Shown piece after piece: positions 7,748 to 16,749 of a stretch of DNA of 64,000 bases; position 1 is the first letter of the stretch, and the number at the start of each line of letters is the position of its first letter. The notes under the pieces were generated by a model, which was given only the letters and a program-made list of their open reading frames with translations, was not told the origin of the DNA and made no database searches. Position numbers and translations under genes: made by a program. The DNA comes from an uncultured Aequorivita sp. (GTDB lineage: Bacteria > Bacteroidota > Bacteroidia > Flavobacteriales > Flavobacteriaceae): contig CAKZLK010000016.1 of NCBI GenBank assembly GCA_937125455.1, positions 124,001 through 188,000 on the forward strand, given 5' to 3'.

Positions 7748-9032
7748 ACTTTTTTAAACTTAGAATTAAGTAAGCCATTTGTTTTGTAAGTTCCCTCCTA
7801 CTGTATTTTTCAACTCCTTCGGAAAGAACACTCAAATTCTCTTTTTTGAAATTCTCGTATAATTGAAGTATTTCAGCTTTCAGTGCATCATCGTCCCAAT
7901 AACTGAAAAATTTCCCCGAATTGGTTTCAGTAATAATTCCCTCAATATCACTTTCCTTGGGTCCTAAAGCTATTATAGGTCTTTTGGCAGCCAAATACTC
8001 AAAAAGCTTTCCAGGAATAATGGCGCGGGTTTCTGCACTGTTTATTTCAACCAAAAGCAACACTTGGCTTTGATGCTGCATTTTCAATGCTTCGGAATGG
8101 GAAATGTAGCCTAAAAATTTGCAATTCTCCAATAGCTGAAAACTTTCAAGACTTTGTTTCACTTCTGCACTAATGGCACCGGCAAACCTCAATTGCAAAT
8201 CATTTTTAAAGGAAGTATTTTCTTTACAAATTTCAGCAAGCACTTTCCACAAAATGGCTGGATTTCGTTCACTCAAAAGCGAGCCAATATGGGAAATTGA
8301 AAAGTTAGAATCCATTTCAAAATCTATTTTTTCAGAAACATCAAAACCATTTGTAATAACCTCAATTGGAGTTTCTGTAATCATCTCGAACTCCTTTTTT
8401 GTTGTTGGGCTAGTTACGGTAATTAAATCGGCTGATTTTAAAACCAAAGCTTCCAATTGTTTATGTTTTCGTTCCGAAGATTGATTCAGTCTAAGAGATT
8501 TGTGGTAATGTATTGTTGTCCACGGATCGCGAAAATCTGCAATCCACTTTATGTTCAGCTCTTTTTGAAGTTGCATTCCAATAAGGTGAAGACTGTGCGG
8601 TGGACCGGTTGTAATTAGGACATCCACAGAGTTTTCGGAAATATATTTTGAAAGAAATTCCACAGAAGGTTTTACCCAGCCAACGCGCGCATCGGGAATA
8701 AAAAAATTTCCTCGAACGTAAAGCATCAACTTTTCAATTGCGGAAATTTCCTTTTTTGAAATGATACCGCTACTTATCTGCTTTGTCTTCTTTTTTGAAA
8801 AAAATCTTGCAAATCGATAAGGTTCATTGATTGGTTGTTTTAATATTTCAATATCTGGAGGAATTTCAGAAGAAAAATTGGCATCCACCAATGGGTAGTT
8901 TGGGTTTTCGGGAGCGTAAACTATCGGCTCAATACCAAATTCCCTAAAATACTTTACAAATTTTAACCATCGCTGTACGCCCGGACCACCTGCTGGAGGC
9001 CAATAGTATGTAATGATTAGGGCTCGTTTCAT
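7746..9032 (-). CDS. Glycosyltransferase family 4-like protein
   Basis: This 428-residue, probably cytosolic GT-B enzyme would transfer a sugar from a nucleotide donor to a surface polysaccharide or glycoprotein glycan. The N-terminal domain opens with KRALIITYYWPPAGGPGVQRWLKFVKYF, the glycine-rich acceptor-side loop of GT4 enzymes. The middle carries the SADLITVTSPTTKKEF and EVITNGFD segments typical of the hinge, and the C-terminal half has FLGYISHSEALKMQHQSQVLLL and the donor-site motif GKLFEYLAAKRPIIALGP. It starts directly after the YfhO-like gene (stop and start adjacent), so the two are co-transcribed. The acceptor and sugar are not identifiable. Confidence 0.85.
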   Translation of the reverse strand: MKRALIITYYWPPAGGPGVQRWLKFVKYFREFGIEPIVYAPENPNYPLVDANFSSEIPPDIEILKQPINEPYRFARFFSKKKTKQISSGIISKKEISAIEKLMLYVRGNFFIPDARVGWVKPSVEFLSKYISENSVDVLITTGPPHSLHLIGMQLQKELNIKWIADFRDPWTTIHYHKSLRLNQSSERKHKQLEALVLKSADLITVTSPTTKKEFEMITETPIEVITNGFDVSEKIDFEMDSNFSISHIGSLLSERNPAILWKVLAEICKENTSFKNDLQLRFAGAISAEVKQSLESFQLLENCKFLGYISHSEALKMQHQSQVLLLVEINSAETRAIIPGKLFEYLAAKRPIIALGPKESDIEGIITETNSGKFFSYWDDDALKAEILQLYENFKKENLSVLSEGVEKYSRRELTKQMAYLILSLKK

Positions 9033-11471
9033 TTATTCTTCCACTTCTTTTTTCCGAAAGGCAAAATACAATCCGCTTAATAAAATTAATAGAAAAATAA
9101 TACTGCTCGCCAAAGAAATGGTAGTTCCCGTTTGTATAACTTTCGGTTCAAATTTGAATTCTATTTTATTGTTACCAGCCGGAATTACCATCGCTCTCAA
9201 CAAATAATCCGCCCTAAAATACTCCGCAGGTTTTCCATTTATATATGCGTTCCAACCATTTGGATAATACACTTCTGAAAATATAACTAGTTGATCTGTA
9301 TTAGTTGAAGCTTCGTACACCAAGTGATTCGGTTGGTAACTGAAAAGCTCAATGGTCGCCGTGCTATCCCTTTCAATTTTTTTGCTCGGTATTTTTGAAA
9401 GGAATTCTTTATTTACAATTGCGGTTTTTTTGGTATCTAAACTATCTAAAAGCTGAATTTCTTCGTTCGCGTTTTCTGCTGGAAGTACATTTTCAACAAA
9501 CCATGCATCGCCATTTGCATAGGGATTGCGCTGCGCAACCGGTCCGCCATTTTTGGTCTGAGTAATAATGTAACGCACATTCATCATATTCAGAATACCA
9601 ATATTTCCTTTGCTGATGTAAAATTCAAATAAATCCTGCATTCTGCCAGGCTTAGCCGCATGATAACCGCCCAAAGCGTTGTGGTAATAGCTTGCGCGAC
9701 CACTATTGAAAGCGTTGGTAGTAGCATCATAAACACGGTAATGACCTTCGTCCTTCAAGATTTGTTCATCAGCTCCGTTCTTTTGAAAAGGTTCATCAAC
9801 CAATTTTGCCTGTACAAAATCATCCTCGTTTACATATCTTCTGTCAACACCTACTAAATCAATTAACACCAACAAGCAAAGTGCTGCAACTGCATATCCT
9901 TTTTTCAGTGTTCCTTTTATAAAAAACCATAAAACTGCAGCAGTTAAAAGCACAAATATCAAAGAACGGATCGAATCTGAAGTAAACAATGCCATTCTAT
10001 CTTCCCTTACAGCTTCCATAAACGGAAGTCCGAGTTCCTTTATAATCTGACTGTCATACAATTCATTTGTGAAATCAAACAATGTTGATTTGAAAAGAAT
10101 AAAAAACAACGTGACTCCTCCCACAATTCCTGTGGACCAAAGCAATGCTTTTTTCCTTTCCTCTTCCTTTTCAAACTTATTAAAAAACTGGTGCAAGCCA
10201 ACTATGGCAAGGATTGGAAGAATTAATTCAATTATTACCTGTATTGAAGAAACCGCCCGAAATTTATTATACATCGGCACATAATCGATAAAAAACTGTG
10301 TGAGTCCGCTGAAGTTTTTTCCCCAAGACAAAAGAAGTATTAAAACGAATGCGGAAACAGACCACCACTTTAATCTTCCTCTAATTAAAAATAACGCCAG
10401 AACAGCTAAGAAAATTATAATTGCACCAATATAAGCCGGAGCACCTACAAAACTTTGGTTACCCCAATACATTGGGATTTGATTTAAAATTTGGTTTGCT
10501 TCTTTTGAAGAAGCACCCATTCGCATTAAACTTTCAATAGTTTTTGAATCCTTTGGAAATGCTTCGGAAGAACTCCCGCCCATAAAACGGGGTATGAACA
10601 AGTTGAAACTTTCCAATCTTCCATAGCTATATTCGGTTATATAATCAAAATCGAGTCCTGTTTTATTATCTTTTGGAGTTCCATCTGCATTGATGGTTAA
10701 TTCCGTTTTACCTCGTGTTGATGTGTCTGCATATTCCTTGGTTGCCAAAATATTTGTAGCGTTTAAGCCTATGGCAATCAAAACACCAATAGTCATTAAT
10801 CCAACAGCTTTAAAATAATGTGGAAGTAATTTTTTCTGAAAAGCATCAATGAAATAAACAACACCAATAATTACAACCAAAAGCATCAAATAATACGTCA
10901 TTTGGAAGTGGTTTGCTACTAATTCTAATGCCATTGAAACCGTCAACAATAAAAACCCCCAGAGATACTTCCCCCGAAATGTGAGGAATATTCCACTTAA
11001 AACAAAGGGCATATAAGCAATGGCGTGGGCTTTTGCGTTATGGCCAACACCCAAGATAATTATTAAATAGGTAGAAAAGCCAAAAGCCAAAGCGCCGAGA
11101 AAAGCCAGTTTATAGTCAACTTTAAGCACTAAAAATAAAATATACATTCCTATAAAATAAAGGAACAGATAGTCCGCTGGCCTTGGTAAAAAACGAATGG
11201 CAAGATCGAGCTGTTTTATGTAATTGTTTGGATATTTCGCACCTAATTGGTAGGTGGGCATTCCACCAAAAGCAGCATCAGTCCAATAGGTTTCTTCTCC
11301 TGTCGCTTTTCGGAAATCGTTTTGTTGCTTTGCCATTCCGGTGTATTGTACAATATCACTTTGAAATATTTTTTTTCCCTGTAAAACAGGATTAAAATAG
11401 GCCAAGGATGCAACGATAAATAAAATGAAAACAACTAAATGTGGAAGAAATTTTTTATAGTTGGACTGCAT
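9033..11471 (-). CDS. YfhO-family polytopic membrane protein
   Basis: This is an 812-residue integral membrane protein. A first membrane span at residues 8-28 is followed by an extracytoplasmic loop with YWTDAAFGGMPTYQLGAKYP, then about ten further spans up to residue 530 or so, a large soluble C-terminal domain (about 530-780), and a last membrane span near 785-805. This is the layout of YfhO, a GT-C-like protein which in Firmicutes is needed for glycosylating lipoteichoic acid. In Bacteroidota the substrate is unknown. It is the first gene of a two-gene unit with the GT4 gene, which supports a role in glycan assembly at the inner membrane. Confidence 0.85.
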   Translation of the reverse strand: MQSNYKKFLPHLVVFILFIVASLAYFNPVLQGKKIFQSDIVQYTGMAKQQNDFRKATGEETYWTDAAFGGMPTYQLGAKYPNNYIKQLDLAIRFLPRPADYLFLYFIGMYILFLVLKVDYKLAFLGALAFGFSTYLIIILGVGHNAKAHAIAYMPFVLSGIFLTFRGKYLWGFLLLTVSMALELVANHFQMTYYLMLLVVIIGVVYFIDAFQKKLLPHYFKAVGLMTIGVLIAIGLNATNILATKEYADTSTRGKTELTINADGTPKDNKTGLDFDYITEYSYGRLESFNLFIPRFMGGSSSEAFPKDSKTIESLMRMGASSKEANQILNQIPMYWGNQSFVGAPAYIGAIIIFLAVLALFLIRGRLKWWSVSAFVLILLLSWGKNFSGLTQFFIDYVPMYNKFRAVSSIQVIIELILPILAIVGLHQFFNKFEKEEERKKALLWSTGIVGGVTLFFILFKSTLFDFTNELYDSQIIKELGLPFMEAVREDRMALFTSDSIRSLIFVLLTAAVLWFFIKGTLKKGYAVAALCLLVLIDLVGVDRRYVNEDDFVQAKLVDEPFQKNGADEQILKDEGHYRVYDATTNAFNSGRASYYHNALGGYHAAKPGRMQDLFEFYISKGNIGILNMMNVRYIITQTKNGGPVAQRNPYANGDAWFVENVLPAENANEEIQLLDSLDTKKTAIVNKEFLSKIPSKKIERDSTATIELFSYQPNHLVYEASTNTDQLVIFSEVYYPNGWNAYINGKPAEYFRADYLLRAMVIPAGNNKIEFKFEPKVIQTGTTISLASSIIFLLILLSGLYFAFRKKEVEE

Positions 11472-11516
11472 AATTTTACTTGTGAATATGAACTGGGGAA
11501 ATTAATCAATATTTTG

Positions 11517-11553
11517 GAAACACGAACCAAGAGTTAAACGAAACACGAACCAA
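11517..11553. repeat. 14-base direct repeat in the gap between YfhO and DUF4834 genes
   Basis: GAAACACGAACCAA occurs at 11517-11530 and again at 11540-11553 (period 23). The 210-base gap also holds an imperfect inverted repeat (11597-11603 CCCATAA with 11632-11638 TTATGGG). No function is evident; it lies just upstream of the YfhO gene and could belong to its control region. Confidence 0.5.
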
Positions 11554-11681
11554 TAAGGTTTGAAACAAGACTGAAGCGATACAGAAAACGAAACCGCCCA
11601 TAATTTCAATCAAGACAATTGATGAAAAAAGTTATGGGTAATGAAGTCGTGAATCAAAAAGTCGTGGGTTAAACTGTCATT

Positions 11682-11954
11682 TTACTCCACTTCCTCATAA
11701 TCCACATACTCCCCAACTTTTTTACTAGAATGATAGTTTTGGGATGGATTTTTATCAATAGTTATACTTCCCTCCTTTTCGCGCTGTGCATTCATATTTG
11801 TACCGTTTCCGAAAAACTGTTCAAACTGTTGCCCCGCTTTTTTTGAAATATAGCGCATTAAATAAGGAGTGGCGAGCCTAAATAAAAACTTAAGTGCGAA
11901 ATATACCAGAAGAACGATTAAAATCGTTTTTAGGAATGTCATCATAATTGTCAA
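11682..11954 (-). CDS. DUF4834 family small membrane protein
   Basis: This 90-residue protein has one N-terminal membrane span (about residues 6-27, FLKTILIVLLVYFALKFLF) and a polar tail ending in an acidic stretch (VGEYVDYEEVE). The pattern LATPYLMRYISKKAGQQFEQFF followed by a short charged tail is what is seen in the DUF4834 family of flavobacteria, whose function is unknown. Three in-frame ATGs (positions 1, 4 and 5) make the exact start uncertain; the last, at 11942, would give an 86-residue protein starting MTFLKTILIV. Confidence 0.8.
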   Translation of the reverse strand: MTIMMTFLKTILIVLLVYFALKFLFRLATPYLMRYISKKAGQQFEQFFGNGTNMNAQREKEGSITIDKNPSQNYHSSKKVGEYVDYEEVE

Positions 11955-12025
11955 ATTGTTTTCAAAAATAAGGATTGATGCATAAAAAGACGAATGTTGA
12001 CTATTAAATAAATGGTAAAATCTTA

Positions 12026-12033
12026 TATCTTTG
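12026..12033 (+). promoter_or_regulatory. Putative -7 promoter box
   Basis: TATCTTTG is an exact TAnnTTTG match 19 bases before the start codon at 12052; no well-spaced TTG is seen. Confidence 0.5.
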
Positions 12034-12051
12034 AACTAAACCCAATATTCC

Positions 12052-13032
12052 ATGAACCTCAAACATCCCTTTCTTTTTATACTTTGCTTTATAACGTTTT
12101 CAAACGTTTCGGCACAATATACCGAAATGATAAATACCAATCGTCCTGGAGGGTCACAAGGTGCATTTTCAGTGGGCACAAATGTGCTTCAATTTGAATC
12201 TGGAATAAGCTACGGAAAAGAGAAGCACAACCTCCTTGAAACCGAAATCAATGGTCTGGCTATAGACTACTCCATTCGATATGGTTTTTGGAAAGAACGA
12301 CTTGAGGTTAGCCTTATGGGCGAGTTTCAATCGAACAAGGTAACGGATAACCGCTCTTCATCAGCGAGAGAATATAGCCTTTCAAACTTCAAAAGCAATA
12401 CCCTTGGCGCAAAATACTTGATTTATGATCCTTATAGAAAACGTGATTTAGAAGGGCCAAATCTGTATAGCTGGAAAGCAAACCATAAAAATCAATGGGC
12501 AGACTTGATTCCTGCAATCTCAATCTATGCAGGCGCCAATTTTGATTTTGCAGACAATCCTTTCACTCCTGAGGCAGAGGCTAAAATAAGTCCGAAATTA
12601 GTTCTTTCAACACAAAACAATTTTTTAGGTGGATGGGTTTTTGTTACAAACATTATTGTTGATCGCGTAACTACTGATTTTCCAACTTATGGCTATATTA
12701 TTACACTCACCCACGCAACTAATCGCTATTTCTCAATTTTTCTTGAAAACCAAGGCCTTAAAAGTGATTTCTATTCAGACCAATTAGTGCGTGGAGGTGC
12801 TGCTGCACTGCTAAATGAAAATTTACAGTTAGATCTTTCGTTAACGTACAGCTTTAAAGATACACCTTCAAAATTTTACGGCCGTGTCGGTATGGCCTAC
12901 CGCTTTGATATGCACAGCAAAGACGAATATCTGGAAGATAAGGTAAACAAAGAGTTGGACGAAAAAGAAAAGAAAGACAAAAAACAGGAGCGTCAAGAAG
13001 AATTGACTCCAGAAGATAACGGCGAACAATAA
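12052..13032 (+). CDS. Outer-membrane transporter-like beta-barrel protein
   Basis: The protein has 326 residues and a signal peptide (MNLKHPFLFILCFITFSNVSA, cleavage before QYTEM). After it come the motif NTNRPGGSQGAFSVGTNVLQFE and repeated amphipathic strands (LEVSLMGEFQ, LIPAISIYAGANFDF, LQLDLSLTYSF, FYGRVGMAYRFD), as in the MetA-pathway-of-phenol-degradation-like transporter family of Bacteroidota. The last about 40 residues are an unusual, highly charged Lys/Glu tail (KELDEKEKKDKKQERQEE) beyond the barrel. The next gene (GNAT) begins 5 bases later, so they form one unit. The substrate is unknown. Confidence 0.75.
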   Translation: MNLKHPFLFILCFITFSNVSAQYTEMINTNRPGGSQGAFSVGTNVLQFESGISYGKEKHNLLETEINGLAIDYSIRYGFWKERLEVSLMGEFQSNKVTDNRSSSAREYSLSNFKSNTLGAKYLIYDPYRKRDLEGPNLYSWKANHKNQWADLIPAISIYAGANFDFADNPFTPEAEAKISPKLVLSTQNNFLGGWVFVTNIIVDRVTTDFPTYGYIITLTHATNRYFSIFLENQGLKSDFYSDQLVRGGAAALLNENLQLDLSLTYSFKDTPSKFYGRVGMAYRFDMHSKDEYLEDKVNKELDEKEKKDKKQERQEELTPEDNGEQ

Positions 13033-13037
13033 TATTT

Positions 13038-14156
13038 ATGATTACTGTAAAACAAACCACCTCAAAAAGTGATCTTAAAAAATTTATCACTTTCCCCTTT
13101 AAGCTATACAAAGATAGCAAATACTGGGTTCCATCGCTTATTAAAGACGAAATGGAAACCTTGGACACGAAAGAAAACCCTGTTTTCAAAAATGCCGATG
13201 CTTGGTATTATTTGGCTTATAAAAACGATGAAATTGTTGGCCGTATTGCGGTTATTTTGAATCACCTGGAAATTAACGAACAAGGAAAGAAAAAAATCCG
13301 TTTCGGTTGGCTGGATATGGTGGACGATATTGAAGTGACCAAAGCCTTGCTTGAAAAAGTCTACGAAAAAGGACGGGAGCACAACCTAGAATATGCCGAA
13401 GGCCCTGTGGGTTTCAGCAATATGGAAAAAGCCGGAATCCTCACCATGGGCTTTGAAGAAATGAACACGATGATTACGTGGTATCATTACCCATATTATG
13501 CCCAACATCTGGAAAAACTAGGCTATGAAAAGCAAGCCACTTGGGTTGAATACAGACTAAAAATACCAGAAGCTATTTTTGAAAAAGTTGCTAAGTTTTC
13601 CAAAATTATACGGGAACGCTATAAACTTTCTGTAATTCGTTTTAAGGACAAAAAAGAAATTCTTCCATATGTAGATGCTATGTTTGGTTTGTTAAATAAA
13701 ACGTATAATACATTACAGACCTTCGTACCAATACAACAATACCAAATTGATTATTACAAAAAGAAATATTTCAGCTTCATCCATCCAGACTACATTTGTT
13801 GTATAAAAGATGAAACAGGCAAATTAATCGCCTTTTCAATTGTAATGCCTTCCTTTTCCAAAGCATTGAAAAAGGCGAATGGAAAGCTTTTTCCTATTGG
13901 ATGGAGTTATATCCTTCAGGCGCAGAAAAAAAACGATACTGCTGCTTTCTATTTAATAGGAATTGACCCTGAATACCAAGGGAAGGGCGTTACGGCAATT
14001 ATTTTTGAAGAGATGCAACACCTTTTCAACTCAAAGGGAATTCACACCGTTGAAACCAACCCGGAATTAAAGGAAAACACGGCGGTGCAGTTGCTTTGGA
14101 AAGATTATAATCCTCAACAACATAAGGAGCGAAGTACCTTTAGGAAGGATATTTAA
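13038..14156 (+). CDS. GNAT-fold acyltransferase-like protein
   Basis: This is a 372-residue soluble protein. The C-terminal part carries a GNAT acetyl-CoA loop, FYLIGIDPEYQGKGVTAIIFEEM (about residues 315-335), with the Q/RxxGxG/A pattern as YQGKGV. The N-terminal half (FITFPFKLYKDSKYWVP, then YYLAYKNDEIVGRIAVILN) also resembles a GNAT core, so the protein may have two such lobes. The family is common in Bacteroidota. I do not know its substrate, and a GTP-cyclohydrolase name sometimes attached to such proteins is not supported by any motif here. It is co-directional with and 5 bases after the transporter-like gene. Confidence 0.7.
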   Translation: MITVKQTTSKSDLKKFITFPFKLYKDSKYWVPSLIKDEMETLDTKENPVFKNADAWYYLAYKNDEIVGRIAVILNHLEINEQGKKKIRFGWLDMVDDIEVTKALLEKVYEKGREHNLEYAEGPVGFSNMEKAGILTMGFEEMNTMITWYHYPYYAQHLEKLGYEKQATWVEYRLKIPEAIFEKVAKFSKIIRERYKLSVIRFKDKKEILPYVDAMFGLLNKTYNTLQTFVPIQQYQIDYYKKKYFSFIHPDYICCIKDETGKLIAFSIVMPSFSKALKKANGKLFPIGWSYILQAQKKNDTAAFYLIGIDPEYQGKGVTAIIFEEMQHLFNSKGIHTVETNPELKENTAVQLLWKDYNPQQHKERSTFRKDI

Positions 14157-14163
14157 TATCAAA

Positions 14164-14192
14164 AAAAATCCACCCTAAAAAGGTGGATTTTT
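14164..14192. terminator. Bidirectional intrinsic terminator
   Basis: A perfect 11-base stem (14164-14174 / 14182-14192, AAAAATCCACC / GGTGGATTTTT) lies between convergent genes. Confidence 0.88.
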
Positions 14193-14215
14193 CAATATAT
14201 AAAGAATTAATTTTC

Positions 14216-15481
14216 TTAGATTTTCTCTCCCATCGCCTCTGCAACAGCTGCAGAAAGACGTTTATAAGTTCCATTCTCCAATCGCTCGCGGATCGATGAA
14301 AAAGCTTCCAAAGTCTCTTCAATGTCTTCCAAGGTGTGTGAAGCCGTTGGTATCATTCTTAAAAGAATCAATCCTTTAGGAATTACTGGATAAACAACAA
14401 TTGAGCAGAAAATTCCGTGGTTTTCACGAAGATCTTTTACCAAGGCCATTGCTTCAGGAATACTTCCTTTTAAGTAAACTGGTGTTACACAACTTTGGGT
14501 TGTTCCAATATCAAAACCTCTCTTTTTAAGACCACCTTGAAGTGCATTTACATTTTCCCAAAGTTTCGCTTTTAATTCTGGCATTGTACGAAGCATGTCC
14601 AAACGCTTCAAAGCACCTTCCACCAAAACCATCTGTAGTGATTTCGCAAACATCTGCGAACGCAGGTTGTATTTTAGGTAATTAATTATCTCTTCATCAC
14701 CAGCAATAAATGCTCCAGTACTTGCCATAGATTTTGCGAACGTAGCAAAATAAACGTCAATTCCGTCTTGTACTCCTTGCTCCTCACCTGCTCCAGCACC
14801 TGTTTTACCAAGGGTTCCGAAACCGTGCGCATCATCTACAAAAAAGCGGAAATTGTATTTTTTCTTAAGTTCTATAATTTCTTTTAGCCTTCCTTGCTCA
14901 CCGCGCATTCCAAAAACTCCTTCTGAAATAAGAAGAATTCCTCCGCCCGTTTTCTCAGCTACTTTTGTAGCACGCTGTAAGTTTTTTTCGATACTTTCCA
15001 TATCGTTGTGCTTGTAGGTGAAGCGTTGCCCCAAGTGAAGACGAACACCATCAATAATACAGGCGTGTGCATCAACATCATAAACAATCACGTCGTCCTT
15101 TGAAACAAGGGCGTCAATAGTGGAAACCATCCCTTGGTAACCAAAATTCAGCAAATAAGATGCTTCTTTATTTACAAATGCAGCGAGCTCTCTTTGAAGC
15201 TGCTCGTGTAAATCTGTATGGCCACTCATCATACGCGCACCCATTGGATAGGCAGAGCCCCATTTTACACCCGCTTCCGCATCTACTTTTCTAACTTCAG
15301 GGTGGTTAGCAAGGCCTAAATAATCATTGATACTCCAAGTAATTACTTCCTTTCCCTTAAATTTCATTCTATTGGAAATGGGTCCTTCCAGTTTGGGGAA
15401 CACAAAATAGCCTTCCGCTTGTTCAGCCCATTTTCCCAATGGACCTTTATCTTTATAGATTTTATCGAATAAATCTTTCAT
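14216..15481 (-). CDS. Alpha-oxoamine synthase (class II aminotransferase fold), candidate cysteate-C-fatty acyltransferase CapB
   Basis: This 421-residue PLP enzyme of the serine palmitoyltransferase/KBL/AONS family condenses an amino acid with an acyl-CoA with loss of CO2. Visible motifs are NDYLGLANHP, the cofactor-stacking His139 (DVDAHAC), DDAHGFGTLG (Asp217, His219) and the Schiff-base Lys250 in TFAKSMASTGAF. By itself it could make 3-ketosphinganine, aminoketobutyrate or dehydrocapnine. The upstream gene on the same strand is a CBS-like enzyme matching the cysteate synthase of the capnine pathway, so a CapB role (cysteate plus branched acyl-CoA to dehydrocapnine) is my preferred inference. 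A terminator and a TAATTTTG box lie between the two genes, so it probably has its own promoter. Confidence 0.85.
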   Translation of the reverse strand: MKDLFDKIYKDKGPLGKWAEQAEGYFVFPKLEGPISNRMKFKGKEVITWSINDYLGLANHPEVRKVDAEAGVKWGSAYPMGARMMSGHTDLHEQLQRELAAFVNKEASYLLNFGYQGMVSTIDALVSKDDVIVYDVDAHACIIDGVRLHLGQRFTYKHNDMESIEKNLQRATKVAEKTGGGILLISEGVFGMRGEQGRLKEIIELKKKYNFRFFVDDAHGFGTLGKTGAGAGEEQGVQDGIDVYFATFAKSMASTGAFIAGDEEIINYLKYNLRSQMFAKSLQMVLVEGALKRLDMLRTMPELKAKLWENVNALQGGLKKRGFDIGTTQSCVTPVYLKGSIPEAMALVKDLRENHGIFCSIVVYPVIPKGLILLRMIPTASHTLEDIEETLEAFSSIRERLENGTYKRLSAAVAEAMGEKI

Positions 15482-15506
15482 TAAATCTTTTGTTAAAAAT
15501 GTGGGA

Positions 15507-15514
15507 CAAAATTA
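15507..15514 (-). promoter_or_regulatory. Putative -7 promoter box of the alpha-oxoamine synthase gene
   Basis: On the minus strand the sequence reads TAATTTTG, matching TAnnTTTG, 26 bases upstream of the start codon. Confidence 0.4.
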
Positions 15515-15575
15515 ATTAAATTATAATTAGATTTTGGATTTTGTGCATTAGATTTTAGAATCCAATAATCTTAAT

Positions 15576-15617
15576 ACAAAAAAATCCCGAAAGCGTTTTG
15601 CATCGGGATTTTTTTGT
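15576..15617. terminator. Strong intrinsic terminator after the CBS-like gene
   Basis: A perfect 15-base inverted repeat (15576-15590 / 15603-15617) has core ATCCCGA/TCGGGAT flanked by seven A or T on either side. It sits between the two co-directional PLP enzyme genes. Confidence 0.9.
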
Positions 15618-15633
15618 TAGTGTAATTATTACA

Positions 15634-16671
15634 TTACTTTATGTATTCAATTTGATGAATTTCTGCAGTTTCAGAGTCAAAGAAGCCTTGTTGGCTCATC
15701 CATTCATCATTGTAAATTTTACTCATATAGCGTGATCCGTGGTCAGGAAAGATAACTACAATATTGCTATTTTCGTCAAATTCGCCTTCTTCTTCAAGTT
15801 GTTTTATACCTTGCATTGCGGCACCACTAGTGTAACCCACAAAAAGACCTTCCGTTTTTGCAAGTTCACGCGCTGTGTGTGCACTACTTTCGTCGGTTAC
15901 TTTTTCAAATTTGTCTATTATATTAAAATCTGTAGCTGTTGGAATCAAATTTTTACCCAAACCTTCAATACGATAAGGATATATTTCATTTGCATCAAAC
16001 TCTTTGGTTTGATGGTATTTCTGAAGAACTGAGCCGTAAGCGTCAATTCCTATAACTTTTATATTTGGATTTTTTTCCTTTAAGAACCGTGCAGTTCCAG
16101 AGATTGTTCCTCCAGTTCCACTGCAGGCAACTAAATGCGTTATCTTTCCAGCAGTTTGCTCCCAAATTTCGGGACCGGTGGATTGGTAATGCGCATCGAT
16201 ATTCAGTTCATTAAAATATTGATTGATATATACTGAACCTTTGATTTCACTGTGAAGTTTTTTTGCCACTTCGTAATAAGAACGAGGATCATCAGCACTA
16301 ACATGGGCTGGACACACATAAACCTTGGCGCCCATGGTTTTAAGCATATCTATTTTATCCGCAGAAGATTTTGAACTTACTGCCAAAATACACTCATAGC
16401 CTTTAATGATACTCACCATTGCTATACTAAAACCTGTGTTTCCACTGGTAGTTTCAATAATAGTGTCGCCAGGTTTTAGAATACCTTTTCTTTCGGCTTC
16501 TTCAATAATATAAAGTGCAATGCGGTCTTTGGTAGAGTGTCCTGGGTTGAATGCTTCAACCTTTGCGAAATAATTACCCTTCATCTTCTGGGTAATCTTG
16601 TTAAGCTTTATTAATGGCGTGTTACCTATTAGTTCCAACACGTTATTATGGGCTTTTATTTCTTCTTTCAT
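15634..16671 (-). CDS. PLP-dependent cystathionine beta-synthase-like enzyme, candidate cysteate synthase CapA
   Basis: This 345-residue fold-type II PLP enzyme of the cysteine synthase/CBS family has the Schiff-base Lys48 in [12 protein letters not shown], the substrate loop TSGNTG (75-80) and the phosphate-binding loop SGTGGT (184-189). CBS-like landmarks ([34 protein letters not shown]) extend throughout, and it ends without a CBS-pair regulatory domain. The usual GGSVKDR is changed to GHSTKDR. In the capnine pathway of gliding Bacteroidota the cysteate synthase CapA is described as CBS-related and uses O-phosphoserine and sulfite. The neighbouring oxoamine synthase makes that role likely, although cysteine or cystathionine synthesis remains possible. 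Confidence 0.83.
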   Translation of the reverse strand: MKEEIKAHNNVLELIGNTPLIKLNKITQKMKGNYFAKVEAFNPGHSTKDRIALYIIEEAERKGILKPGDTIIETTSGNTGFSIAMVSIIKGYECILAVSSKSSADKIDMLKTMGAKVYVCPAHVSADDPRSYYEVAKKLHSEIKGSVYINQYFNELNIDAHYQSTGPEIWEQTAGKITHLVACSGTGGTISGTARFLKEKNPNIKVIGIDAYGSVLQKYHQTKEFDANEIYPYRIEGLGKNLIPTATDFNIIDKFEKVTDESSAHTARELAKTEGLFVGYTSGAAMQGIKQLEEEGEFDENSNIVVIFPDHGSRYMSKIYNDEWMSQQGFFDSETAEIHQIEYIK

Positions 16672-16727
16672 AAAGAGGTAGTTCGTTATAAAAAATACTC
16701 AGCTTGAAACTGAATTTTTCAACCCGA

Positions 16728-16735
16728 CAAAGGTA
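16728..16735 (-). promoter_or_regulatory. Putative -7 promoter box of the CBS-like gene
   Basis: TACCTTTG on the minus strand matches TAnnTTTG and lies 57 bases before the start codon. Confidence 0.45.
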
Positions 16736-16749
16736 AGGAAATATTTTTA

